Assembly (NCBI RefSeq): GCF_001439805.1
Contig: NZ_JYLK01000015.1
Span: 62,001-126,000 of the forward strand
Direction: 5' to 3'
Length of the DNA stretch: 64,000 bases
From: Pseudomonas trivialis
GTDB lineage: Bacteria; Pseudomonadota; Gammaproteobacteria; Pseudomonadales; Pseudomonadaceae
A model generated the notes under the pieces. That model saw nothing but the letters and a program-made list of their open reading frames with translations. It was not told where the DNA came from and did no database searches. Below are positions 1-7,788 of the stretch, piece by piece. The translations under genes and the position numbers were made by a program. Each line of letters starts with the position of its first letter. The first letter of the stretch is position 1.

Positions 1-2
1 CC

Positions 3-134
3 GAGGCCACCATCAGCCAGGACAACCGCGTTGTGCTGTATGTGTGGTACGACAACGAGTTCGGCTACAGCTGTCAGGTGGTGCGCGTGATGGAAGACAT
101 GGCCGGGGTTAACCCGCCGGCGTTTCCGCGCTAA
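3..134 (+). CDS. gap: glyceraldehyde-3-phosphate dehydrogenase, C-terminal end (partial)
   Basis: Only the last 43 codons are inside the window. The peptide contains VVLYVWYDNEFGYSCQ, which is the conserved C-terminal block of GAPDH (WYDNE-GYS), followed by a short tail and a TAA stop. The enzyme converts glyceraldehyde-3-phosphate to 1,3-bisphosphoglycerate with NAD(P). The position next to the chalcone-isomerase-like gene and sthA is close to the P. aeruginosa arrangement of its second gap gene. An intrinsic terminator follows 20 bases after the stop. Which gap paralogue this is cannot be decided from the fragment. Confidence 0.88.
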   Translation, partial: EATISQDNRVVLYVWYDNEFGYSCQVVRVMEDMAGVNPPAFPR

Positions 135-150
135 GCCTGTGTTGAAATGA

Positions 151-179
151 AAAGGCCCCGACTGGTTCGGGGCTTTTTT
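151..179 (+). terminator. intrinsic terminator after gap
   Basis: GCCCCGA (155-161) pairs with TCGGGGC (167-173) across a five-base loop and is followed by six T residues. It is the likely end of the gap transcript. Confidence 0.85.
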
Positions 180-213
180 ATGGCGGGCAATTTGTGTTGT
201 GTGTGAGGGCCTC

Positions 214-287
214 ATCGGGAGCAAGCCCCCTCCCACATGTTGACTGCATTCACACAGTCAACATGTGGGAGGGGGCTTGCTCCCGAT
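214..287. repeat. REP-type inverted repeat, paired arms
   Basis: Two 33-base arms (214-246 and 255-287) are exact reverse complements, separated by an eight-base loop. Each arm carries the GTGGGAGGGGGCTTGCTCCC unit that recurs in this window at 14070, 16499 and 44970. It lies in the intergenic space after gap. Such paired units in P. fluorescens are thought to be spread by REP-associated transposases (RAYT); none is encoded here. Confidence 0.85.
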
Positions 288-312
288 AGCGGCGGGGCAG
301 TCAACATCCTCC

Positions 313-846
313 TCAATTGAGTAACGCTCTGCGCAGGCTGTCGGACAAGCCCTTGGGCGCCAGCCAGATGCCCAGGTAGGCCTTCGCCAGCGCCTCATCG
401 CGACTGCTGAACACCACCTTGCCATTGATCTCCAGGTTCAACCCCCGTCCCGGTCGAACATCCAGTGCATAGCGATCGCCGCTGCGGATAGTGCGAAAAC
501 TGGCGTGCAACTTGTCAAGCTCCGGTTTTAACCGGGCGCTGGCCTGCTGGCGTTCCAGCGTGGCCGTGGCCGCCTTGATCACATCATTGCGGTCAATGTC
601 GCGAAAGTAATAGAGCTCCAGGCGCAGCGCTTTTTGCTGGTCCCAGGCTTGCCCTGCGCTCGAATCCGCTGGCGCATACAGCGCCGCCGCGTACACATCC
701 GCCCAGAGATAATTGAGCACCGCCTGGTTTTTCAGCACCAGCCCCTCGAACTGCGGCGGGAAAGCCGCTTGCCTGAGCCGGTCGGCATCGTTGGCGTGCG
801 CGGTGATCGACAGCATGAGCATCAAGCAGATAAAGAGTTGTCGCAT
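313..846 (-). CDS. chalcone isomerase-like family protein, exported
   Basis: The 177-residue product starts at MRQLFICLMLMLSITAHA, a typical Sec signal peptide; an in-frame upstream start would add 40 residues lacking signal features, so I chose the internal ATG. The mature part (QFEGLVLKNQAVLNYLWADVYAAALY near the start and YLGIWLAPKGLSDSLRRALL at the end) resembles the bacterial chalcone-isomerase-like domain (Chalcone_3). In bacteria the family is periplasmic and of unknown function; the plant catalytic activity should not be assumed. It is divergent from sthA, the same arrangement as PA2992/PA2991 of P. aeruginosa. Confidence 0.75.
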   Translation of the reverse strand: MRQLFICLMLMLSITAHANDADRLRQAAFPPQFEGLVLKNQAVLNYLWADVYAAALYAPADSSAGQAWDQQKALRLELYYFRDIDRNDVIKAATATLERQQASARLKPELDKLHASFRTIRSGDRYALDVRPGRGLNLEINGKVVFSSRDEALAKAYLGIWLAPKGLSDSLRRALLN

Positions 847-1016
847 AATGGCCCTTCCTGAATTCAGCGCTGATTTGGGTGCTGTAGTATGGCAAGACTG
901 GCCTACGACGCGACCAAGGGTTAATGTGCGCGGCGGTGAGCCTTCTATAGACTGTGCCCGGTTCACACACGTGAGCCAAATTGTCCTTCATGACCGCTGG
1001 CCGCGGCATGATTTAG

Positions 1017-1040
1017 CCAGGCGTCCAACCGTACGCCTGG
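1017..1040 (+). promoter_or_regulatory. perfect hairpin in the sthA leader
   Basis: CCAGGCGT and ACGCCTGG form a perfect eight-base-pair stem with an eight-base loop. It ends 20 bases before the sthA ATG and just before the GAGG ribosome binding site (CTGAGGAGTACGC). It could influence translation or transcript stability, but it has no T run, so it is not a terminator. The regulatory role is inferred. Confidence 0.45.
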
Positions 1041-1059
1041 CCTGTTCTGAGGAGTACGC

Positions 1060-2454
1060 ATGGCTGTCTACAACTACGACGTGGTGGTACTGGGTTCCGG
1101 CCCGGCTGGAGAAGGCGCGGCAATGAACGCCGCCAAAGCGGGGCGCAAGGTGGCGATGGTCGACAGCCGTCGCCAGGTCGGCGGCAACTGCACCCACCTG
1201 GGCACCATCCCGTCCAAGGCCTTGCGTCACTCGGTCCGCCAGATCATGCAATTCAACACCAACCCGATGTTCCGGGCGATTGGTGAGCCGCGCTGGTTCT
1301 CCTTCCCGGACGTGTTGAAAAGCGCCGAAAAAGTCATCGCCAAACAAGTGGCCTCGCGTACCGGCTTTTACGCCCGTAACCGCGTCGACCTGTTTTTCGG
1401 CACCGGCAGCTTCGCCGACGAGCAGACCGTCGAAGTGGTCTGCGCCAATGGCGTGGTCGAGAAGCTGGTGGCCAAGCACATCATCATCGCCACCGGTTCG
1501 CGCCCATACCGCCCGGCGGACATCGATTTCCACCACCCGCGTATCTACGATAGCGACACCATCCTGAGCCTGGGCCATACGCCGCGTAAGCTGATCATCT
1601 ACGGCGCCGGCGTGATCGGCTGTGAATACGCCTCGATTTTCAGCGGCCTGGGTGTGCTGGTCGAGCTGGTGGACAACCGCGACCAGTTGCTCAGCTTCCT
1701 CGACTCGGAAATCTCCCAGGCGTTGAGCTATCACTTCAGCAACAACAACATCACCGTGCGTCACAACGAAGAGTACGAGCGGGTCGAAGGCCTGGACAAT
1801 GGGGTGATCCTGCACCTCAAGTCCGGCAAGAAGATCAAGGCCGACGCCTTGCTGTGGTGCAACGGCCGTACCGGCAACACCGACAAGCTGGGCATGGAAA
1901 ACATCGGGGTCAAGGTCAACAGCCGTGGCCAGATCGAAGTGGACGAGAACTACCGCACCTGCGTGACGAACATCTATGGCGCCGGCGACGTGATCGGCTG
2001 GCCGAGCCTGGCCAGTGCGGCGCACGACCAGGGTCGTTCGGCCGCCGGCAGCATTATCGACAACGGCAGCTGGCGCTATGTGAACGACGTGCCGACCGGG
2101 ATTTACACGATTCCCGAGATCAGCTCGATCGGCAAGAACGAGCACGAGCTGACCAAGGCCAAGGTGCCTTACGAAGTGGGCAAGGCGTTCTTCAAGAGCA
2201 TGGCGCGGGCGCAGATTGCCGGTGAGCCGCAAGGCATGCTGAAAATCCTGTTCCACCGCGAGACCCTGGAAGTGCTCGGCGTGCACTGCTTCGGCTACCA
2301 GGCCTCGGAGATCGTGCACATCGGCCAGGCCATCATGAGTCAGCCGGGTGAGCAAAATACCCTCAAGTACTTTGTGAACACCACGTTCAACTACCCGACC
2401 ATGGCTGAAGCGTATCGGGTAGCCGCCTACGACGGCCTCAACCGGCTTTTTTGA
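1060..2454 (+). CDS. sthA: soluble pyridine nucleotide transhydrogenase
   Basis: This 464-residue flavoprotein transfers hydride between NADPH and NAD+ in the cytoplasm, mainly draining excess NADPH. The N-terminal FAD motif GSGPAGEGAAMNAAKAG is at residues 11-27. The region equivalent to the redox disulfide of lipoamide dehydrogenases reads GGNCTHLGTIPSK: only the first cysteine is present, as expected for SthA. The NAD(P) fold GAGVIGCEYASIF and the second FAD motif GAGDVIGWPSLA follow. Length equals the family norm. The start is set by the SD GAGG eight bases upstream. The gene is convergent with the next gene. Confidence 0.96.
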   Translation: MAVYNYDVVVLGSGPAGEGAAMNAAKAGRKVAMVDSRRQVGGNCTHLGTIPSKALRHSVRQIMQFNTNPMFRAIGEPRWFSFPDVLKSAEKVIAKQVASRTGFYARNRVDLFFGTGSFADEQTVEVVCANGVVEKLVAKHIIIATGSRPYRPADIDFHHPRIYDSDTILSLGHTPRKLIIYGAGVIGCEYASIFSGLGVLVELVDNRDQLLSFLDSEISQALSYHFSNNNITVRHNEEYERVEGLDNGVILHLKSGKKIKADALLWCNGRTGNTDKLGMENIGVKVNSRGQIEVDENYRTCVTNIYGAGDVIGWPSLASAAHDQGRSAAGSIIDNGSWRYVNDVPTGIYTIPEISSIGKNEHELTKAKVPYEVGKAFFKSMARAQIAGEPQGMLKILFHRETLEVLGVHCFGYQASEIVHIGQAIMSQPGEQNTLKYFVNTTFNYPTMAEAYRVAAYDGLNRLF

Positions 2455-2458
2455 GCGG

Positions 2459-2487
2459 CTCCGGCCGGTGGCCTGAGCCGGCCGGGG
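2459..2487. terminator. GC hairpin between convergent sthA and glpQ-like genes
   Basis: CCGGCCGG (2461-2468) and CCGGCCGG (2478-2485) form a strong stem between two convergent stops. There is no T run on either side, so termination by this element alone is uncertain. Confidence 0.4.
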
Positions 2488-2496
2488 AGACCGATT

Positions 2497-3219
2497 TCAG
2501 TAATTCCCGAGGGTGGCAGTGGCCAAACCGGGAAAGTCTGTAATCAGGCTATCTACGCCGAAGTCGGCGAGCCTGCGCATCAGCGCAGGTTCGTTGACCG
2601 TCCACACCGACACGTGCAAACCCTGGCGCTGGGCTTTTTCCAGCCGTTCAGGGGTGCACAGCGTCCAGTTCAAGGCCAGGTACTCACAGCCGTAGTTCTG
2701 CGCGACCTTCAACGGGTCGAGCCAGGCGTACTCGGCCACCAGCCCGCGCGACAGGTCCGGGGTGAGGTCCACCGCCGCTTTCAATACCTCCCGCGAACTT
2801 GAGGTGACGGTGACCTTGTCCATCAGGCCAAAGCGCACGGCCATCTCGCGAATCGCCAGCACGGTGGTCGCGGCGCGGGTGCGTGAGGCGCTTTTGACTT
2901 CCAGTTGCCAATGATCGAAATCGCACTGTTCGAACAACTGCTCCAGGCGCGGGATCGGGCACGGCTTCACCCAGCCGGGTCCGCCTTTGCGCGCATCCAT
3001 TTTCACCAGGTCCGCCGCTGAATACTCGACGACCTTGCCGCGCCGGTCGGTGGTGCGCTTGAGGGTCGGGTCGTGGATGACCATCAGCTCGCCGTCCATG
3101 GACAGGTGCAGGTCCAGTTCGCAGCGGCGTACGCCGTGCTTGAGGCATTCCTGAAAGCTGGTCAGGGTGTTTTCCGGTGCTTCGCCTTTGGCACCGCGAT
3201 GGCCGTAAATCAGGGTCAC
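2497..3219 (-). CDS. glycerophosphodiester phosphodiesterase
   Basis: A 240-residue cytoplasmic GDPD-family enzyme that would hydrolyse glycerophosphodiesters to glycerol-3-phosphate and an alcohol. The family signatures are clear: YGHRGAKGEAPENTLTSF at residues 5-22 (catalytic His-Arg, Glu, Asn-Thr), CELDLHLSMDGELMVIHDPTLKRTTD at 33-58 (metal ligands E and D, catalytic His), and a C-terminal WTVNEP...D-LITDFPG. The start is a GTG with AAGGAG six bases upstream. There is no signal peptide, so it is the UgpQ-like cytoplasmic type rather than periplasmic GlpQ. The gene downstream of it in the same orientation order (upstream in DNA) is the PilZ gene. Confidence 0.9.
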   Translation of the reverse strand: MTLIYGHRGAKGEAPENTLTSFQECLKHGVRRCELDLHLSMDGELMVIHDPTLKRTTDRRGKVVEYSAADLVKMDARKGGPGWVKPCPIPRLEQLFEQCDFDHWQLEVKSASRTRAATTVLAIREMAVRFGLMDKVTVTSSSREVLKAAVDLTPDLSRGLVAEYAWLDPLKVAQNYGCEYLALNWTLCTPERLEKAQRQGLHVSVWTVNEPALMRRLADFGVDSLITDFPGLATATLGNY

Positions 3220-3263
3220 AGTTGCTCCTTTGCGCCAGCGTTGCTGACGGTGTGAATACGCAT

Positions 3264-3842
3264 TCAGAAGTCGTCGCTTTGTTCTCGCGCCAGGCGGCGT
3301 TCCTGGGCCTGTTTCTGCAGAATGTAGCGTGCCAGCAATTGGCGTTGGGCATCGGTCATGGATTCGAATTCCGTGGCCACCTCAAAGCCGTCGTCCTGTG
3401 GCGTGCACTGGGTGACTCGCGCACGCAGCAGCAGGCCGAGCGCCTGGGGCATCAGCACCAGCTTAACCGCCAGGTGCGAATCGGGTGCCACGGGGGCGGG
3501 GTGATGGAAGTCGATGCCGCCTTCGGAGATGACCACCGGCTGCGGCGCGCCGACTTCATCGAGCAGGCCGCGCGCCATGATCTGGCTGAGCAGGTCCAGA
3601 CGTTTGTTCTGCACGCGCAGGAAGGCGGCGAGGGTGCGATCCTTCTCACTCAGCTGGCGCAGCAGGTGCTGGGCTTCGAATTCGCTGAGGTGCAGTTCGC
3701 TGAGCAGATTGAACAGCGGTGAATCATCCAGCAACACTTCCTTGCCCGCCGCTTCGGGGGCCGACAAGGTTTTGATTTGAAGTGCGATCATGTCGTCGAT
3801 ACGGTAGTATTCGCGGCGCTCTTCTTCATCTAATGTCGACAT
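3264..3842 (-). CDS. PilZ domain protein with degenerate c-di-GMP motif
   Basis: A 192-residue protein with an N-terminal RREYYRIDD (RxxxR, the first half of the c-di-GMP binding motif). The second half, normally D/N-x-S-x-x-G, reads V-I-S-E-G-G near residue 107, so the acidic/amide residue is replaced by valine. The middle (residues 45-95) looks helical and rich in leucine. It corresponds in position to PA2989, between the glycerophosphodiesterase and lolC. The function is unknown; ligand binding should not be assumed because of the substitution. Confidence 0.75.
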   Translation of the reverse strand: MSTLDEEERREYYRIDDMIALQIKTLSAPEAAGKEVLLDDSPLFNLLSELHLSEFEAQHLLRQLSEKDRTLAAFLRVQNKRLDLLSQIMARGLLDEVGAPQPVVISEGGIDFHHPAPVAPDSHLAVKLVLMPQALGLLLRARVTQCTPQDDGFEVATEFESMTDAQRQLLARYILQKQAQERRLAREQSDDF

Positions 3843-3936
3843 GGCGAACCCCAGTTAGCGGCAATGGTCTGAGTGTAAAGCTGCTGACCAGCCCCCGCCA
3901 CCGGGACGTCTTCTTTTCCTCCGAACAAGCCCCGAC

Positions 3937-5187
3937 ATGTTCAGACCTCTCTTCGTATTTATCGGCACGCGTTATACCCGTGCAAAGCGTCGCAATCATT
4001 TTGTGTCGTTCATTTCCCTGACCTCGATGATCGGTCTCGCCCTGGGCGTGGTCGTGATGATCGTGGTGCTGTCGGTGATGAACGGCTTCGATCATGAGAT
4101 GCGCACCCGCGTGCTGGGCATGGTGCCCCACGCGACCATCGAGGGCGATGCACCGATCAGCGACTGGCAAAGCCTGGCCGCCAGGGTCAAGCAGAACCCC
4201 AAGGTGCTGGCCGTAGCGCCCTTTACCCAGATGCAGGGCTTGCTGACCAACGACGGCAAGGTGCAGAAAATCCTGCTCAATGGCGTCGACCCGGCCCAGG
4301 AACGCAACGTGTCGATCATCGACAAGTTCATGTTGCAGGGCAAACTCGACGACCTGGCGCCCGGCAGCTTCGGCATCGTGATCGGCGACAAGGCGGCGGC
4401 CAAGCTCGGTGTGGGCGTCGGCGACAAGCTGACCTTCGTCGCGCCGGAAGTGACCGTGACCCCGGCCGGCATGTTCCCGCGCATGAAGCGCTTTACCGTG
4501 ATCGGCACCTTCCACGTCGGCGCCGGCGAGATCGACGGTTACCTGGGCCTTACCAACCTCACCGATCTTGCGCGCCTGCATCGCTGGCAGCCGGACCAGG
4601 TGCAAGGCCTGCGCCTCAAGTTCAACGACCTGTTCGATGCACCGCGCGGCGCCTGGGAAATTGCCCAGCACCTGGGCGAGTCCGAGTACTACGCGCGCGA
4701 CTGGACCCGTACCCACGGCAACCTGTATCAAGCCATCCGCATGGAAAAAGCCATGATCGGCCTGCTGTTGCTGCTGATCGTCGCCGTGGCCGCATTCAAC
4801 ATCATCTCCACCCTGGTGATGGTGGTGAATGACAAGAAGGGCGATATCGCGATCCTGCGTACGCTCGGCGCCACGCCGGGGCAGATCATGGCGATCTTCA
4901 TGGTGCAGGGCACCGTGATCGGCGTGGTCGGCACCCTGATCGGCACGGCGGTCGGGATCCTGGCCGCACTCAATGTCAGCGCCGCGATTGCCGCGCTGGA
5001 AAAAGTGCTCGGTCACAAGTTCCTCAATGCCGACGTCTACTTCATCGACTACCTGCCGTCCCAGGTTCAGGCCCAGGACGTGTTGATGGTGGGCGGCGCC
5101 GCGTTGGTCCTGAGTTTCCTTGCCACCCTGTATCCAGCCTGGCGCGCGGCACGTACCCAGCCAGCACAGGCCTTACGTTATGAGTGA
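3937..5187 (+). CDS. lolC: lipoprotein-releasing ABC transporter permease LolC
   Basis: A 416-residue inner-membrane subunit of LolCDE, which extracts outer-membrane lipoproteins from the inner membrane and hands them to LolA. One membrane helix lies at about residues 25-50 (LTSMIGLALGVVVMIVVLSV), followed by a large periplasmic MacB-like domain and three C-terminal helices (about 270-300, 315-350, 378-400) with the FtsX-type DIAILRTLGATPGQIMAIF segment. The start MFRPLFVFIGTRYTRAKRRN matches the paralogue lolE almost residue for residue. No strong SD precedes the ATG. The end overlaps the start of lolD. Confidence 0.95.
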   Translation: MFRPLFVFIGTRYTRAKRRNHFVSFISLTSMIGLALGVVVMIVVLSVMNGFDHEMRTRVLGMVPHATIEGDAPISDWQSLAARVKQNPKVLAVAPFTQMQGLLTNDGKVQKILLNGVDPAQERNVSIIDKFMLQGKLDDLAPGSFGIVIGDKAAAKLGVGVGDKLTFVAPEVTVTPAGMFPRMKRFTVIGTFHVGAGEIDGYLGLTNLTDLARLHRWQPDQVQGLRLKFNDLFDAPRGAWEIAQHLGESEYYARDWTRTHGNLYQAIRMEKAMIGLLLLLIVAVAAFNIISTLVMVVNDKKGDIAILRTLGATPGQIMAIFMVQGTVIGVVGTLIGTAVGILAALNVSAAIAALEKVLGHKFLNADVYFIDYLPSQVQAQDVLMVGGAALVLSFLATLYPAWRAARTQPAQALRYE

Positions 5188-5194
5188 ATCGGGC

Positions 5195-5878
5195 ATGAGT
5201 GAAAAAGCAATCCTGAGCTGCCGCAACCTGGGCAAATCCTACGAGGAAGGCCCGGAGTCGGTGGTGGTGCTGTCCAACCTGCAGCTTGAGTTGCATCCGG
5301 GCGAGCGCGTGGCGATCGTCGGCAGTTCCGGCTCGGGCAAAAGTACCTTGCTCAACCTGCTGGGCGGCCTCGATACGCCGTCCAAGGGCAGCGTATGGCT
5401 GGCCGGCGAAGAACTGTCGGCCCTCGGTGAAAAGGCCCGAGGCCAGTTGCGCAACCGCTCGCTGGGCTTTGTGTACCAGTTCCACCACCTGCTGCCGGAA
5501 TTCACCGCTCTGGAGAACGTGTGCATGCCGCTGCTGATCGGCAAGACCGCGATCCCCGAAGCGCGCCAGCGCGCCAAAGCGTTGCTCGAGCGCGTCGGCC
5601 TCGGCCATCGCCTGGAGCACAAGCCGGCCGAGCTGTCCGGCGGCGAGCGCCAGCGTGTGGCGATTGCCCGTGCCCTGGTCAACAACCCGGGCCTGGTGAT
5701 GCTCGACGAGCCCACCGGCAACCTCGACTCCCACACGGCCCAGGGCATCAAGGACCTGATGCTGGAACTGAGCACCCAGATGCGCACCGCATTCCTGGTG
5801 GTGACCCATGACATGAGCATGGCCCGCCAGATGGATCGCGTGCTGCACCTGCAGGAAGGTCATCTGGTCGCCATCTGA
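5195..5878 (+). CDS. lolD: lipoprotein-releasing ABC transporter ATP-binding protein LolD
   Basis: A 227-residue ATPase powering LolCDE. Walker A GSSGSGKST is near residue 44, the Q-loop YQFHHLLPEF carries the LolD-specific pattern, the signature is LSGGERQRVAIARAL, Walker B is LVMLDEPTGNLD and the switch histidine is in VVTHD. I chose the second of two in-frame ATGs (MSEKAILSC) because it matches the usual LolD N terminus; the first (5180) would add MSESG and overlap lolC by eight bases. It is translationally coupled to lolC. Confidence 0.94.
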   Translation: MSEKAILSCRNLGKSYEEGPESVVVLSNLQLELHPGERVAIVGSSGSGKSTLLNLLGGLDTPSKGSVWLAGEELSALGEKARGQLRNRSLGFVYQFHHLLPEFTALENVCMPLLIGKTAIPEARQRAKALLERVGLGHRLEHKPAELSGGERQRVAIARALVNNPGLVMLDEPTGNLDSHTAQGIKDLMLELSTQMRTAFLVVTHDMSMARQMDRVLHLQEGHLVAI

Positions 5879-5888
5879 CCCGTTTCAG

Positions 5889-5916
5889 GCCCGGTGCTTC
5901 ACGTGTCGGGCTTTTT
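5889..5916 (+). terminator. terminator-like hairpin between lolD and lolE
   Basis: GCCCG (5889-5893) pairs with CGGGC (5907-5911), followed by five T residues, a C and another T run. The stem is short, so partial read-through into lolE, 25 bases downstream, is more plausible than full termination. Confidence 0.5.
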
Positions 5917-5940
5917 CATTTTTTCAGACGGTGCCCGCTA

Positions 5941-7185
5941 ATGTTCAGACCGTTATCGATTTTCATCGGCACGCGCTATACCCGCGCCAAGCGCCGCAAC
6001 CGTTTTGTCTCGTTTATCTCGATGACCTCGATGATCGGCCTCGCCCTGGGTGTGCTGGCGATGATCGTGGTGCTCTCGGTGATGAACGGTTTCCAGCGTG
6101 AAATGAGTTCCCGCATCCTCGGCATGGTGCCCCACGCCACCATCGTCGGCGTGAAGCCGATGGACGATTGGCGGCCGGTGGCGGCGGCGGCGATGAAGAA
6201 TCCTGAAGTGACCGCTGCCGTACCTTTCACCCAGATGGACGGCATGTTTTCCTACAAGGGCGCCATGCAGCCGATCGAGATCAGCGGCGTCGACCCGGCA
6301 CAGGAAGGCAAGGTGTCGATCGTGGCCCAGCACATCGTGCGGGGCAAGCTGGACGACTTGAAGGCCGGCGAGTTCGGCGTGGTGATCGGTGACATCACCG
6401 CGCGGCGCTTTCGCCTGAACGTGGGCGACAAACTGACCCTGATCGTGCCGGAAATCAGTACCGCCCCCGGCGGCATCACCCCGCGCATGCAGCGCTTGAA
6501 CGTGGTGGGTATCTTCAAGGTCGGTGCCGAGCTGGATGGCTCCATGGCGTTGATCCATATGGCCGACGCCGCCGAGATCCAGCATTGGCAGCCCAATCAG
6601 GTGCAAAGCGTGCGCCTGGCGGTAAAGGACTTGTATTCGGCGCCCAAGGTCTCGGCCGATATCGCCGCCAGTCTCGGTGCGGCTTATAAACCGGATGACT
6701 GGACTCACACCCAGGGCAGCCTGTTCAGTGCGATGAAAATGGAAAAGACCATGATCGGCCTGTTGCTGCTGATGATTGTCGCCGTGGCAGCGTTCAACAT
6801 CATTGCCACCCTGATCATGGTGGTGAACGACAAGGGCGCGGACATTGCGATTTTGCGCACCATTGGCGCCACGCCACGGCAGATCATGGCGATCTTCATG
6901 GTGCAGGGCACGGTGATCGGGATTGTCGGCACCCTGATCGGCGGCGTGCTGGGGGTGATTGCCGCGCTCAACGTGAGCGAGCTGGTGGGTTGGCTGGAGC
7001 GGGTGAGCGGGCAGCATATCTTCAGTTCGGACGTGTATTTTGTCAGCAACCTGCCCTCAGAGCTGCAAGGTGGGGATGTGCTGCTGATCTGCACGGCGGG
7101 GTTTGTATTGAGCTTTCTGGCCACGCTGTACCCGGCGTACCGGGCGGCGAAAATCGAGCCGGCGCACGCCTTGAGATATTCCTGA
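5941..7185 (+). CDS. lolE: lipoprotein-releasing ABC transporter permease LolE
   Basis: A 414-residue paralogue of LolC with the same architecture: helix at about residues 25-50, periplasmic domain, and three C-terminal helices including DIAILRTIGATPRQIMAIFMVQGTVIGIVGTL. It is much closer to LolC here than E. coli LolC and LolE are to each other. The start MFRPLSIFIGTRYTRAKRRN is aligned with lolC and has no clear SD; a terminator-like hairpin lies just upstream. Product names LolC and LolE could be exchanged between the two paralogues, since their order is the only guide. Confidence 0.92.
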   Translation: MFRPLSIFIGTRYTRAKRRNRFVSFISMTSMIGLALGVLAMIVVLSVMNGFQREMSSRILGMVPHATIVGVKPMDDWRPVAAAAMKNPEVTAAVPFTQMDGMFSYKGAMQPIEISGVDPAQEGKVSIVAQHIVRGKLDDLKAGEFGVVIGDITARRFRLNVGDKLTLIVPEISTAPGGITPRMQRLNVVGIFKVGAELDGSMALIHMADAAEIQHWQPNQVQSVRLAVKDLYSAPKVSADIAASLGAAYKPDDWTHTQGSLFSAMKMEKTMIGLLLLMIVAVAAFNIIATLIMVVNDKGADIAILRTIGATPRQIMAIFMVQGTVIGIVGTLIGGVLGVIAALNVSELVGWLERVSGQHIFSSDVYFVSNLPSELQGGDVLLICTAGFVLSFLATLYPAYRAAKIEPAHALRYS

Positions 7186-7209
7186 TTCGATTATTGTGGG
7201 AGCGTGGAA

Positions 7210-7722
7210 ATGACCTTGCGTACATCCTTGTTATGGGCGGGGTGCCTGATGGCGTTGAGTGTCGATGCTTTGGCCGACGCGTCGCACGGCTACGCCTTTG
7301 GTCATTCGGCGGCGGCGGATAACGCCACGCGCAGTGTCGAGGTGACCCTGCAGGACATTGCGTTCGCGCCCAAGTCCGTGGATGTAAAGGCCGGCGAGAC
7401 CGTGCGCTTTGTGCTGGTCAACAAAGGCCAGTTACTTCATGAATTCAACCTGGGCGACGCGGCGATGCATGCCGAGCACCAGAAGGAAATGCTGCAGATG
7501 CTGGCCAGCGGCATGCTCACGTCCACTGGCATGGCCAGGATGGATCACGCTGCCATGGGCCATGGTGCGATGAAGCACGATGACCCCAACAGCGTGCTGG
7601 TGGAACCGGGTAAAACCGCCGAGCTGACCTGGACCTTCGCCAAGGCCACCGGTCTTGAGTTCGCCTGCAACCTGCCGGGGCACTATCAGGCGGGAATGGT
7701 CGGCACGCTGACCGTTGAGTGA
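7210..7722 (+). CDS. cupredoxin-family copper-binding protein
   Basis: A 170-residue periplasmic protein with a signal peptide ending near ALA|DASHG. The cupredoxin fold is shown by VTLQDIAFAPKSVDVKAGETVRFVLVNKGQLLHEFNLG (first His ligand) and by FACNLPGHYQAGM near the C terminus, which supplies Cys, His and Met of a type 1 copper site. A Met/His-rich insert (about residues 92-122, MLTSTGMARMDHAAMGHGAMKH) is typical of copper-handling proteins. The ATG was chosen over an in-frame GTG two codons upstream because GGGAG lies seven bases before it. The neighbour order with queF matches PA2807-PA2806. A role in copper storage or electron transfer is inferred. Confidence 0.82.
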   Translation: MTLRTSLLWAGCLMALSVDALADASHGYAFGHSAAADNATRSVEVTLQDIAFAPKSVDVKAGETVRFVLVNKGQLLHEFNLGDAAMHAEHQKEMLQMLASGMLTSTGMARMDHAAMGHGAMKHDDPNSVLVEPGKTAELTWTFAKATGLEFACNLPGHYQAGMVGTLTVE

Positions 7723-7788
7723 GGCGATGATTAAGGGCGGGCGCAAAGGCTGGTAGACTGGCGCGGTTTATTTAGCCAGGTTTCCGTC

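Noticed and set aside
214..287. Possible CRISPR-like repeats
   Set aside because: The repeated units are palindromic pairs scattered singly at gene ends, without regular spacers or cas genes.
988..2355. Long open frame antisense to sthA (455 codons)
   Set aside because: It mirrors a well-supported enzyme gene and has His/Val/Gln-rich low-complexity composition typical of GC-rich antisense frames.
5180..5194. Earlier ATG for lolD
   Set aside because: It adds five residues not usual for LolD; the second ATG fits the family start. The choice is not certain.
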